Below are positions 28,901-41,500 of a stretch of DNA of 64,000 bases, piece after piece. The notes below the pieces were generated by a model. It was not told the DNA's origin. It searched no databases and saw only the letters and a list, made by a program, of their open reading frames with translations. Position 1 is the first letter of the stretch, and each line of letters opens with the position of its first letter. Source of the stretch: Ptiloglossa arizonensis (Eukaryota > Arthropoda > Insecta > Hymenoptera > Colletidae); assembly GCF_051014685.1 (NCBI RefSeq), contig NW_027478519.1, positions 558,001 to 622,000 of the forward strand. The letters are read 5' to 3'. A program made the translations under genes and the position numbers.

Positions 28901-30654
28901 CTAGGGGAAAAATACACATACCGTTGTAATCGGGCGAGTTTCTACTTTCAGATGCAGCAGGAATTTCTCGATTTCCTCAATCCGTTCGCGAGATATGGGA
29001 GTTTGGAGTTATGAGACGGTTGAGAAACCATCAAAATTTTCGCAATTCTGATGCCAGAAACGAATAACTGGAATGGCCTAGGGGAAAAGAACACATACCA
29101 TTGAAATCGGCCGAGTTTGTGCTCTCAGATGCAATAGGAATGTCTCGAGTTCCTCAATCCGTTCGCGAGATATGGGAGTTTGAAGTTAAGGAATGGTTGA
29201 GAAACCATCAAAATTTTCGAAAGTCTGATACTCGAAACCAATAACTACCATGTCCTAGGGCAAAAATACACATACCGTTGTAATCGGGAGAGTTTCTACT
29301 TTCAGATGCAACAGAAATTTTTCGGATTCGTCAATCCGTTTGCGAAATATCGGAGTTTGGAGTTGAGAGATGGCTGAGGAACCATCAAAATTTTCGCAAT
29401 TCTGATGCTAGAAACGAATAACTGGAATGGCCTAGGAGAAAAATACACATACCGTTGTAATCGGGCGAGTTTCTACTTTCAGATGCAGCAGGAATTTCTC
29501 GATTTCCTCAATCCGTTCGCGAGATATAGGAGCTTGAAATGAAGGAATGGTTGAGAAACCATTAAAATTTTCACAAGTCTGATACTCGAAACCAATAACT
29601 ACAATGGCCTAGGGCAAAGAAACACATAACGTTGTAATCGGCCGAGTTTCTGCTCTCAGATGCAACAGCGAATACTCGAGTTCGTCAATCCGTTCGCGAG
29701 ATATGGGAGTTTGAAGTTAAGGAATGGTTGAGAAACCATCAAAATTTTCGCAAGTCTGATACTCGCAACCAATAACTACAATGGCCTAGGGGAAAAATAC
29801 ACGTACCGTTGTAATCGGTCGAGTTTCTGCTTTCAGATGCAATAGGAATGTCTCGAGTTCCTCAATTCGTTCGCGAGATATGGGAGTTTGAAGATAAGGA
29901 ATGGTTGAGAAACCATCAAAATTTTTGAAAGTCTGATACTCGAAACCAATAACTACAATGTCCTGGGGCAAAAATACACATATCGTTTTAATCGGGCGAG
30001 TTTCTGCTTTCAGATGCAACAGGAACTTCTCGAGTTCGGCAATCCGTTCGCGAGATATGGGAGTTTGAAATTAAGAGATGGTTAAGAAACCATCAAAATT
30101 TTCGCAAGTCTGGTACTCGAAACCAATAACTACAATGGCCCAGGGGAGAAATAAACATACCGTTGTAATGGGGCGAGTTTCTACTTTCAGAAGCAACAGG
30201 AATTTTTCGGATTCATCAAACCGCCCGCGAGATATGGGAGTTTCAATTTTAGAAATGGTTGAGGAACCATCAAAATATTCGCAAGTCTGATACTCGAAAC
30301 CAATAACTGGAATAGCCTAGGGGAAAAGTACACACACCATTGTAATCGGGCGCGCTTCTGCTATCAGATGCAACAGGAACTTCTCGAGTTCGTCAATCCG
30401 TTCGCGAGATATGGGAGTTTGAAGTTAAGGAATGGTTGAGAAACAATCAAAATTTTCGCAAGTCTAATACTCGAAACTAATAACTACAATGGCCTCGGGG
30501 AAAAATACACCTACCGTTGTAATCGGGCGTTTCTTCTTTCAGATGCAACAGGTATTTCTCGATTTCGTCAATCCGTTCGCGAGATATGGGAGTTTGAAAT
30601 TAAGGAATGGTTGAGAAGCCATCCAAATTTTCGCAATTCTGATACTCGAAACCA
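17000..30654 (+). repeat. Diverged, subfamily-mixed satellite domain (left of the inversion)
   Basis: From about 17 kb the long near-identical higher-order units end and neighbouring monomers differ at many sites. Type C monomers (GCTAGAAACGAATAA, AAATATCGGAGTTTGG, ACAGAAATTTTTCGGATTCG) are interspersed with A and B types. Short local duplications remain: near-identical neighbours at about 19140-19500, a 3-monomer repeat at 19802/20332, an 8-monomer shift between 21868 and 23282, and a 14-monomer shift between 23720 and 26200. Nothing other than satellite is present. Confidence 0.85.
22080..22096 (+). other. CENP-B-box-like motif with all 9 core bases
   Basis: GTTCGCGAGATACGGGA matches NTTCGNNNNANNCGGGN at all nine fixed positions. 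It differs from the common monomer version only by C instead of T at the start of CGGG. This could be the ancestral state, lost elsewhere by a CpG-type C to T change, or a chance single-monomer mutation. I noticed no second 9-of-9 copy when reading the window, but did not count exhaustively. Confidence 0.5.
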
Positions 30655-30665
30655 CCTATATCTCG
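30645..30665. other. Satellite orientation switch (inversion junction)
   Basis: Forward monomer sequence runs to GATACTCGAAACCA, ending about 30654. The next bases, CCTATATCTCGCGAACGG, are the reverse complement of the CCGTTCGCGAGATATAGG part of a monomer, and all later monomers are reversed. The two arms break at different monomer positions, and the first reversed monomers are not mirror images of the last forward ones (for instance TTCGTTAACTTCAACACCC on the right against TTCCTTAATTTCAAACTCC expected from the left). This argues against a simple fold-back read artefact. Confidence 0.93.
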
Positions 30666-31956
30666 CGAACGGAATGACGAATTCGAGAAATTCCTGTTGC
30701 ATCTGAAAGGAGAAACTCTCCCGATTACAACGGTATGTGTATTTTCCCCTACGCCATTGTAGTTATTGGTTTCGAGTATCATACTTGCGAAAATTTTGAT
30801 GGTTTCTCAACCATTCGTTAACTTCAACACCCATATCTCGCAAACGGATCGACGAACTCGAGAAATTCCTGTTGTACCTGAAAGCAGAAACTCGCCTGAT
30901 TACAACGGTATGTGTATTTTTGCCCTTGGCCATTGTAGTTATTGGTTTCGAGTACCAGAATTGCGGAAATTTTGATAGTTCCTCAACCATCTCTAAACTC
31001 CAAACTCCGATATTTCGCGAACGCATTGACGAAATCGAGAAATTCCTGTTGCATCTGAAAGAAGAAGCTCGCCCGATTACAACGGTATGTGTATTTTTCT
31101 CCTAGGGCATTGTAGTTATTGGTTTCGAGTATCAGACTTGCGATAATTTTGATTGTTTCTCAACCATTCCTTCACTTCAAACTCCCATATCTCGCAAACG
31201 GATCGACGAACTCGAGACATTCCTGTTGCACCTGAAAGCAGAAACTTGCCCGATTACAACGGTATGTGTATTTTTGCCCTAGGCCATAGTATTATAGTTA
31301 TTGGATTCGAGTATCAGACTTGCGAAAATTTTGATGATTTGTCAACCATTCCTACACTTCAAACTCCCATATCTCGCGAACGGATTGACGAACTCGAGAA
31401 TTTCCTGTTGCACCTGAAAGCAGAAACTCGCCTGATTACAACGGTATGAGTATTTTCCCCCTAGGCCATTGTAGTTATTTGTTTCGAGTATCAGACTTGC
31501 GAAAATATTGATGGTTTCTCAACCATTCCTTAACTTCAAACTCCCATATCTCGCGAACGGATTGACGAACTCGAGACATTCCTATTGCATCTGAAAGCAG
31601 ATATTCGCCCGAATACAATCGTGTGTGTACTTTTCCCTTAGGTCATTGTAGTTAATGGTTTCCAGTATCAGACTTGGGAAAATTTTGATGGTTTCTCAAC
31701 CATTCCTTCACTTCAAACTCCTATATCTCGCGAACGGATTGACGAACTCGAGAATTTCCTGTTGCATCTGAAAGCAGAAACTCGCCCGATTACCACGGAA
31801 TGTGTTTTTTTGCCCTAGGCCATTGTAGTTATTGGTTTCGAGTATCAGACTTGTGAAAATTTTAATGGTTTCTCAACCATTCCTTCACTTCAAACTCCTA
31901 TATCTCGCGAACGGATCGAGGAAATCGAGAAATTCCTGCTGCATTTGAAATTAGAA

Positions 31957-31975
31957 CCCCCCCCCCCCCACCCCC
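31957..31975 (+). repeat. Interrupted poly-C tract inside a monomer
   Basis: Thirteen C, one A and five C replace the usual CTCGCCCG segment of the monomer. I saw no other tract like it in about 350 monomers. It may be real slippage at the CGCCCG site or a base-calling artefact; it lies about 1.3 kb from the orientation switch. Confidence 0.9.
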
Positions 31976-34900
31976 GAATTACAACTGTATGTGTATTTTT
32001 CCTCTAGGCCATTCCAGTTATTCGTCTCTAGCATCAGAATTGCGAAAATTTTGATGGTTTCTCAACCATTCCTTAACTTCAAACTCCCATATCTCGCGAA
32101 CGGATTGACGAACTCGAGAAATTCCTGTTGCATCTGAAAGCACAAACTCGCCCGATTACAATGGTGTGTGTACTTGTCCCGTAGTCTATTCCAGTTATTG
32201 GATTCGAGTATCAGACTTGCGAAAATTTTGATGGTTTCTCAACCATTCCTTAACTTCAAACTCCCATATCTCGCGAACGGATTGAAGAACTCGAGAAATT
32301 CCTGTTGCATCTGGAAACAGAAACTCGCCCGATTACAACGGTATGCGTATTTTTCCCCTAGGCCATTGTAGTTATTTGTTTCGAGTATCAGACTTGCGAA
32401 AATTTTGATGGTTTCTCAACCATTCCTTAACTTCAAACTCCCATATCTCGCAAACGGATCGACGAACTCGAGATATTCCTGTTGCACCTGAAAGCAGAAA
32501 CTCGCCCGATTACAATGGTATGTGTACTTTTCCTTAGGTCATTGTAGTTATTGGTTTCGAGTATCAGACTTGGGAATATTTTGATGGTTTCTCAACCATT
32601 CCTCCACTTCAAACTCCTATATCTCACGAACCGATTGACGAACTCGAGAAATTCCTGTTGCATCTGAAAGGAGAAACTCTCCCGATTTCAACGGTATGTG
32701 TATTTTTCCCTTACGCGATTGTAGTTATTGGTTTCGGGTATCAGACTTGCGAAAATTTTAATGGTTTCTCAACCATTCCTTAATTTCAAACTCCCATGTC
32801 TCGCGAACGGATTGACGAACTCGAGACATTCCAATTGCATCTGAAAGCAGAAACTCGCCCGATTACAATGGTATGTGTACTTTTCCTTAGGTCATTGTAG
32901 TTATTGGTTTCGAGTATCAGACTTGGGAATATTTTGATGGTTTCTCAACCATTCCTCCACTTCAAACTCCTATATCTCACGAACCGATTGACGAACTCTA
33001 GAAATTCCTGTTGCATCTGAAAGTACAAACTCTCCGATTACAACGGTATGTGTATTTTTCCCCTACGTGATTGTGGTTATTGGTTTCGAGTATCAGACTT
33101 GCGAAAATTTTGATGGTTTCTCTACCATTCCTTAACTTCAAACTCCCATATCTCGCAAACGGTTCGACGAACTCGAGATATTCCTGTTGCACCTGAAAGC
33201 AGAAACTCGCCCGATTACAACGGTATGTGTATTTTTGCCCTAGGCCATAGTAGTTATTGGTTTCGAGTATCAGACTTGCGAAAATTTTGATGGTTTCCTA
33301 ACCATTCCTTAACTTCAAACTCCCATATCTCGCGAACGGATTGACGAACACGAGAAATTCCTGTTGCATCTGAAAGCAGAAACTCTCCCGATTACAACGG
33401 TATGTTTACTTTTGCCCTAGGACATTGTAGTTATTGGTTTCGAGTATCAGACTTGCGAAAATTTTGATGGTTTCTCAACCATTCCTTAATTTCAAACTCC
33501 CATATCTCGCGACCGGATTGACGAACACGAGAAATTCCTGTTGCATCTGAAAGCAGAAACTCGCCCGATTACAACGGTATGTGCATTTTTCCCCTAGGCC
33601 ATTGTAGTTATTGGTTTCGAGTATCAGACATGCGAAAATTTTGATGGTTTCTCAACCATTCCTTAACTTCAAACTCCCATATCTCGCGAACGGATAGACG
33701 AACTCCAGATATTCCTGTTGCATCTGAAAGCAGAAACTCGCCCGAATACAACGGAATGTGCATTTTTCCCCTAGGCCATTGTTGTTATTGGTTTCGAGTA
33801 TCAGACTTGCGATAATTTTGATGGTTTCTCAACCATTCCTTAACTTCAAACTCCCATATCTCGCGAACGCATTGACGAACTCGAGAAATTCCTGTTGCAT
33901 CTGAAATTAGAAACTCGTCCCATTACAATGGTGTGTGTACGTTTCCCCTAGGCCATAGTAGTTACTGGTTTCGAGTATCAGACTTGTGAATATTTTAATG
34001 GTTTCTCAAGCATTGCTTAACTTCAAACTCCCATATCTCGCGAACGCATTGACGAACTCGAGAAATTCCTGTTGCATCTGAAAGCAGCAAGTCGCCCGAT
34101 TACAATGGTGTGGGTACTTTTCCCATAGGCCAGTCCAGTCATTGGTTTCGAGTATCAGACTTGCGAAAATTTTGATGGTTTCTCAACCATTCCTTAATTT
34201 CAAACTCCCATATCTCCAGAACGGATTGACGAACTCGAGACATTCCTATTGCATCTGAAAGCAGAAACTCGCCCGATTACAATGGTATGTGTATTTTTGC
34301 CCTAGGCCATAGTAGTTATTGGTTTCGAGTATCAGACTTGCGAAAATTTTGATGGTTTCCTAGCCATTCCTTAAATTCAAACTCCCACACCTCGCGAACG
34401 GATTGACGAACTCGAGAAATTCCGGTTGCATCTGAAAGTAGATACTCGCCCGATTACAATAGTGTGTGTACTTTTCCCCTAGGCCATAGTAGTTATTGGT
34501 TTAGAGAATCAGACTTGCGAAAATTTTGATGGTTTCTCAACCATTCCTTAACTTCAAACTCCCATATCTCGCGAACGCATTGACGAACTCGAGAAATTCC
34601 TGTTGCATCTGAAAGCAGAAACTCACCCGATTACAACGGTAAGTGCATTTTTCCCCTAGGCCATTGTAGTTATTGGTTTCGAGTATCAGACTTGCGAAAA
34701 TTTTGATGGTTTCTCAATCATTCCTTAACTTCAAACTCCCATATCTCGCGAACGCATTGACGAACTCGAGACATTCCTGTTGCATCTGAGAGCAGCAATT
34801 CGCCCGATTACAACGGTATGTGTATTTTTGCCCTAGGCCACTGTAGTCATTGGTTTCGATTATCAGACTTGCGAAAATTTTGATGGTTTCTCAACCATTC

Positions 34901-37900
34901 CTTAACTTCAAACTGCTATATCACGCGAAAGGATTGACGAAATCGAGAAATTCCTGTTGCATCTGAAAGAAGAAACTAGCCCGATTACAATGGTGTGGGT
35001 ACTTTTCCCATAGGCCAGTCCAGTCATTGGTTTCGAGTATCAGACTTGCGAAAATTTTGATGGTTTCTCAACCATTCCTTAATTTCAAACTCCCATATCT
35101 CCAGAACGGATTGACGAACTCGAGACATTCCTATTGCATCTGAAAGCAGAAACTCGCCCGATTACAATGGTATGTGTATTTTCCCCCTAGGCCATTGTTA
35201 TTATTGGTTTCGAGTATCAGACTTGCGAAAATTTGGATGGTTTGTCAACCATTCCTTAACTTCAAACTCCCATATCTCGCGAACGTATTGACGAACTCGA
35301 GAAATTCCTGTTGCATCTGAAAGCAGAAACTCGCCCGATTACAACGGTATGTGTACTTTTCCCCTAGGCCATTCCAGTTATTCGTTTCGAGTATCAGAAT
35401 TGAGAACATTTTGGTGGTTTCTCAACGATCTGTTAACTCCAAACTCCGATATTTCGCGGACGGATTGACGAACCCGAGAAATTCCTGTTGCATCTGAAAG
35501 AAGAACCTTGCCCGATTACAATGGCGTGTGTGCTTTTCCCCTAGGCCATTCCAGCTATTGGTTTCGAGTTTCAGACCAGCGAAAATATTGATGGTTTCAC
35601 AACCATTCCTTAACTTCAAACTCCCATATCTCGCGAACGGATCGACGAACTCGAGAGTTTCCTGTTGCATCTGAATGTAGAAACTCGCCCGATTACAATG
35701 GTTTATGCACTTTTCCCCTAGGCCGTTCCTGTTAAAGGTTTCGAGTATCACACTTGGGAAAATTTTGATGGTCTCTCAACCGTCTCTTAACTCCAAACTC
35801 CGACATTTCGCGAACGGATTCACGAATCCGAAAAATTTCGGTCGCACCTGAAAGTAGAAACTCTCCAGATTACAACGGTATGTGTATTTTCCTCCTAGCC
35901 CGTTACAGTTATTGGTTTCGAGTATCAGACTTGCAAAAATTTTGTTGGTTTCTCAACCATTCCTTAACTTCAAACTCCCATATCTCACGAAAGGATTGAC
36001 GAACTCGAGAAATTCCTATTGCATCTGAAAGCAGAAACTCGACCGATTACAACGGTATGTGTATTGTTCCCCTTGGCCATTGTAGTTATTGGTTTCGAGT
36101 ATCAGACTTACGAAAATTTTGATGGTTTCTCTACCATTCCTTAACTTCAAACTCCCATATCTCGCGAACGGATTGACGAATCGGAAAAATTTCGCTTGCA
36201 TCTGAATGTAGAAACTCTCCCGATTGCAACGGTATGTGTATTTTTCCCCTAGGCCATTGTAGTTATTGGTTTCGTGTATCAGACTTGCGAAAATTTTGAT
36301 GGTTTCTCAACCATTCCTAAACTTCAAACTCCCATATCTCGCCAACGGATTGACGAACTCGAGAAATTCCTGTTGCATCGGATAGTAGAAACTCGCCTGA
36401 TTACAATGGTGTGTGTACATTTTCCCTAGGCCATTCCAGTTATTCGTTTCGAGTATCAGACTTGTTGAAATTTTGATGGTTTCACAACCATTCCTTAACT
36501 TCAAACTCCAATATCTCGCGAACGGATTGACAAACTCGAGAAATTCCTGTTGCATCTGAAAGCAGAAACTTGCCCGATTACAACGGTATGTGAATTTTTG
36601 CTCTAGGCCATGGTAGTTATTGGTTTCGCGTATCAGACTTGCGAAAATTTAGATGGTTTCTCAACCATTCCTCAACTTCAAACTCCCATATCTCGCGAAC
36701 AGATTGACGAACTCGAGAAATTCTGGTTGCATCTGAAAGCAGAAACTCGCCCGATTACAACGCTATGTGTATTTTTGCATTAGGCCATAGTAGTTATTCG
36801 TTTCTAGCATCAGAATTGCGAAAATTTTCATGGTTTCACAACAATCTCTTAACTCCAAATTCCGATATTTCTCGAACGGATTGACGAATCCGAAAGATTT
36901 CTGTTGCATCTGAAAGTAGAAACTCTCCCGACTACAACGGTATGTGTATTTTTCCCCTAGGCCGTTCCAGTTATTGGTTTCGTGTATCAGATTTGCGAAA
37001 ATTTTGATGGTGTCTCAACCTTTCCTTAACTTCAAACTCCCATGTCTCGCGAACGGATTGACGAACTAGAGAAATTCCTGCTGCATCTGAAAGTAGAAAC
37101 TCGCCAGATTACAATTGTGTGTGCACTTTTCCCCTAGGCCATTCCAGTTATTGGTTTCGAGTATCAGACATGCGAAAATTTTGATGGTATCTCAACCATT
37201 CCTTAACATCAAACTTTCATACCTCGCGAACGGATCGACGAACTCGAGAAATTCCTGTTGCATCTGAAAGTAGAAACTCGCCCGATTACAATGGTGTGTG
37301 TATTTTCCCCTAGGCCGTTCCAATTATTGGTTTCGAGTATCAGACTTGCGAAAATTGTGATGGTTTCTCAACCACTCCTTAACTTCAAACTGCCATATCT
37401 CGCGAACGGATCGACGAACTCGAGAAATTCCAGTTGCATCTGAAAGTAGAATCTCGCCCGATTACAATGGTGTGTATACCTTTCCTTAGGCCATTCCAGT
37501 TATTGGTTTCGAGTATCAGACTTGCGAAAATTTTGATGGTTTCTCAACCATCTCTTAACTCCAAACTCCGATATTTCGCGAACGGATTGACGAATCCGAA
37601 AAATTTCGGCTGCATCTGAAAGTAGAAACTCTCCCGATTAAAACGGTATGTGTATTTTTCCCCTAGGCCATTGTAGTTATTGGTTTCGAGTGGCAGACAT
37701 GCGAAAATTTTGATGGTTTCTCAACCGTTCCTTAACTTCAACCTCCCATATCTCGCGAACGGAATGACGAACTCGAGAAATTCCTGCTGCATCTGAAAGC
37801 AGAAACGCGCCCGATTACAATTGTATGTGTATTTTTCCCCTAGGCCATTGTAGTTATTGGTTTCGAGTGGCAGACTTGCTAAAATTTTGGTGGTTTCTCA

Positions 37901-38173
37901 ACCACTCCTTAACTTCAAACACCCATATCTCGCGAACGGATTGACGAACTCGAGAAATTCCTGTTGCATCTGAAAGTAGAAACTCGCCCGATTACAACGG
38001 TGTGTATACTTTTCCCTAGGCCATTCCAGTTATTGGTTTCGAGTGTCAGACTTGCGAAAATTTTGATGGTTTCTCAACCATTCCTTAACTTCAAACTCTC
38101 ATATTTCGCGAACGGATCGTCGAACTCGAGAAATTCCTGCTGCATCTGAAAGCAGAAACTCGCCCGATTAAAA

Positions 38174-38568
38174 TGGTATGTGTATTTTTCCCCTAGGCCA
38201 TTGTAGTTATTGGTTTCGAGTGTCAGACTTGCTAAAATTTTGATGGTTTCTCACGAATTCCTTAACTGCAAACTCCCATATATCGCGAACGGATTGACGA
38301 ACTCAAGAAATTCTTGCTGCATCTGAAAGCAGAAACTCGCACGATTACAACGGTATGTGTATTTTTCCCCTAGGCCATTGTAGTTATTGGTTTCGAGTGT
38401 CAGACTTGCTAAAATTTTGATGGTTTCTCACGAATTCCTTAACTGCAAACTCCCATATATCGCGAACGGATTGACGAACTCAAGAAATTCTTGCTGCATC
38501 TGAAAGCAGAAACTCGCACGATTACAACGGTATGTGTATTTTTCCCCTAGGCCATTGTAGTTATTGGT
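38174..38568 (-). repeat. Perfect single-monomer tandem duplication (177-bp shift)
   Basis: The bases 38174-38391 recur at 38351-38568 with no difference seen, including private variants (TTCTCACGAATTCC, AACTGCAAACTCC, ATATATCGCG, ACTCAAGAAATTCTTGC and CTCGCACGATT). An identical neighbour inside the otherwise diverged domain marks a very recent one-monomer unequal exchange. Confidence 0.88.
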
Positions 38569-41500
38569 TGCGAGTGTCACTCTTGCTAAAATTTTGTTGG
38601 TTTCTCAACCGTTCCTTAACTTCAACCTCCCATATCCCGCGAACGGATTGACGAACTCGAGAAATTCCTGCTGCATCTGAAAGTATAAACTCGCCCGATT
38701 ACAATGGTGCGAGTACTTTTCCCCTAGGCCATTCCAGTTAATGGTTTCGAGTATCAGACTTGCGAAAATTTTGATGGTTTCTCAACCATCTCTTAACTCC
38801 AAACTCAGAGATTTCGGGAACGGATTGACGAATCCGAAAAATTTCGGCTGCATCTGAAAGTGGAAACTCTCCCGATTAAAAGGGTATGTGTATTTCTTCC
38901 CTAGGCCATTGTAGTTATTGGTTTCGAGTGGCAGACATGCGAAAATTTTGATGATTTCTCAACCATTCCTTAACTTCAAACTCTCATATTTCGCGAACGG
39001 ATCGACGAACTCGAGAAATTCCTGCTGCATCTGAAAGCAGAAACTCGCCCGATTAAAATGGTATGTGTATTTTTCCCCTAGGCCATTGTACTTATTGGTT
39101 TCGAGTGTCAGACTTGCTAAAATTTTGATGGTTTCTCACGAATTCCTTAACTTCAAACTCCCATTTCTCGCGAACGGATTGACGAACTCGAGAAATTCCT
39201 GTTGCATCTGGAAGTAGAAACTCGCCCGATTACAATGGTGTGTGTACTTTTCCCCTAAGCCATTCCAGTTAATGGTTTCGAGTATCAGACTTGCGAAAAT
39301 TTTGATGGTTTCTCAACCATCTCTTAACTCCAAACTCCGACATTTCGCGAACGGATTGACGAATCCGAAAAATTTCGGCTGCATATGAAAGTAGAAGCTC
39401 TCCCGATTAAAACGGTATGTGTATTTTTCCCCTAGGCCATTGTAGTTATTGGATTCGAGTGGCAGACTTGCTAAAATTTTGATGGTTTCTCAACCATTCC
39501 TTAATTTCAAACACCCATATCTCGCGAACGGACTGACGAACTCGAGAAATTCCTGTTGCATCTGAAAGTAGAAACTCGCCCGATTGCAACGGTGTGTATA
39601 CTTTTCCCTAGGCCATTCCAGTTATTGGTTTCGAGTATCAGACTTGCGAAAATTTTGATGGTTTCGCAAACATCTCTTAACTCCAAACTCCGACATATCG
39701 CGAACGGATTGACGAATCCGGAAAATTTCTGTTGCATCTGAAAGTAGAAGCTCTCCCGATTAAAACGGTATGTGTATTTTTCCCCTAGGCCATTGTAGTT
39801 ATTGGATTCGAGTGGCAGACTTGCTAAAATTTTGATGGTTTCTCAACCATTCCTTAACATCAAATTCCCATATCTCGCGAAAGGATTGACGAACTCGAGA
39901 AATTCCTGTTGCATCTGTAAGTAGAAACTTGCCCGATTACAACGGTATGTGTATTTTTCCCCTAGGCCATTGTAGTTATTGGTTTCGAGTGTCACTCTTG
40001 CTAAAATTTTGATGGTTTCTCAACCATTCCTTATCTTCAAACTCCCATATGTCGCGAACGGATTGTCGAACTCGAGAAATTGCTGTTTCATCTTTAAGCA
40101 GAAGCTCGCCCGATTACAACGGTATGTGCATTTTTCCCCGAGACCATTGTAGTTATTGGTTTCGAGCATCAGACTTGCGAAAATTTTGGTGGTTTCTCAA
40201 CCATTCCTTAACTTCAAACTCCCATATCTCGCGAACGGATTGACGAACTCGAGAAATTCCTGTTGCATCTGAAAGTAGAAACTTGCCCGATTACAATGGT
40301 ATGTGTATTTTTGCCCTAGGCCATAATGGTTATTGGTTTCGAGTATCAGACTTGCGAAAATTTTGATGGTTTCTCAACCATTCCTTAACATCAAACTTCC
40401 ATATCTCGCGAACGGATCGACGAACTCGTGAAATTCCTGTTTTATCTGAAAGCAGCAACTTGCCCGACTACAGCGGTATGTGTATTTTTCCCTAGGCCAT
40501 TGTAGTTATTCGTTTCGACTATCAGACTTGCGAAAATTTTGATGGTTTCTCAACCATTCCTTAACTTCAAACTCCCATATCTCGCGAACGGATTGACGAA
40601 CTCGAGTAATTCCTGTTGAATCTGAAAGCAGAAACTCGCCCGATTACAACGGTATATGTGTTTTTGCCCTAGGCCATAGTAGTTATTGATTTCGAATATC
40701 CGACTTGCGAAAATTTTGATTGTTTCTCAACAATTCCGTTACTTCAAACTCCCATATCTTGCGAACCGATTGACGAACTCGAGAAATTCCTGTTGAATCT
40801 GAAAGCAGAAATCGCCCGATTACAACGGTACGTGTGTTTTTGCCCTAGACCATAGTAGTTATTGATTTCGAGTATCAGATCCCGAAAATTTTGATGGTTT
40901 CTCAAACATTCCGTAACTTCAAACTCCCATATCTCGCCAACGGATTGACGAACTCGAGAAATTCCTGTTGCATCTGAAAGTAGGAACTTGCCCGATTACA
41001 ACAGTGTGCGTACTTTTCCCCTAGGCCATTCCAGTTATTGGTTTCGAGTATCAAATTGGCGAAAATTATGATGGCTTCTCACCTATTCCTTAACTTCAAA
41101 CTCCCATATATCGCGAACGAATTGACGAACTCGAGAAATTCCGGTTGCATCTGAAGGCAGAAACTCGCCCGATTACAATGGTGTGTGTACTTTTCCCCTA
41201 GGCCATTCCAGCTATTGGTTTCGAGTATCAGACTTGTGAAAATTTTGATGGTTTCTCAACCATTCCTTAACTTCAAACTCGGATATTTCGCGAACGGATT
41301 GACGAACTCGAGAAATTCTGACGCACCTGAAAGCAGAAACTCGCCCGATTACAACGGTTTGTGTATTTGTGCCCTAGAGCATAGTAGTTATTGGTTTCGA
41401 TTATCAGATTCCGCAAATTTTGATGGTTTCTCAACCATTCCTTAACATCAAATTCCCATATCTCGCGAAAGGATTGACGAACTCGAGAAATTCCTGTTGC

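Larger units (their letters stand above)
1..30654 (+). repeat. 177-bp tandem satellite, left arm, forward orientation
   Basis: About 173 head-to-tail monomers of 177 bp cover this whole stretch without interruption, and the array runs off the left edge of the window. Fixed landmarks in nearly every monomer are GGTTGAGAAACC, CTGATACTCGAAACC, the AvrII palindrome CCTAGG, GTAATCGGGCGAG, CAGATGCAACAGGAATT, the XhoI palindrome CTCGAG, and TCCGTTCGCGAGATATGGGA. Two alternating types differ by linked changes: type A has AACTGGAATGG with GTACACACACCATTG, and type B has AACTACAATGG with ATACACATACCGTTG. A third type, C, appears from about 17.7 kb and has GATGCTAGAAACGAATAA and CGAAATATCGGAGTTTGGAG. 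The monomer is 59 codons long, so open frames of 60-130 codons arise by chance on both strands; I see no gene. No transposon, RNA gene or other unique sequence interrupts the arm. Confidence 0.97.

Noticed and set aside
28340..31300. Five-base insertions at the same monomer site (about 28363 and 31285) as a mirrored pair across the inversion
   Set aside because: The inserted bases differ and the distances from the junction are unequal, so they are independent small duplications.
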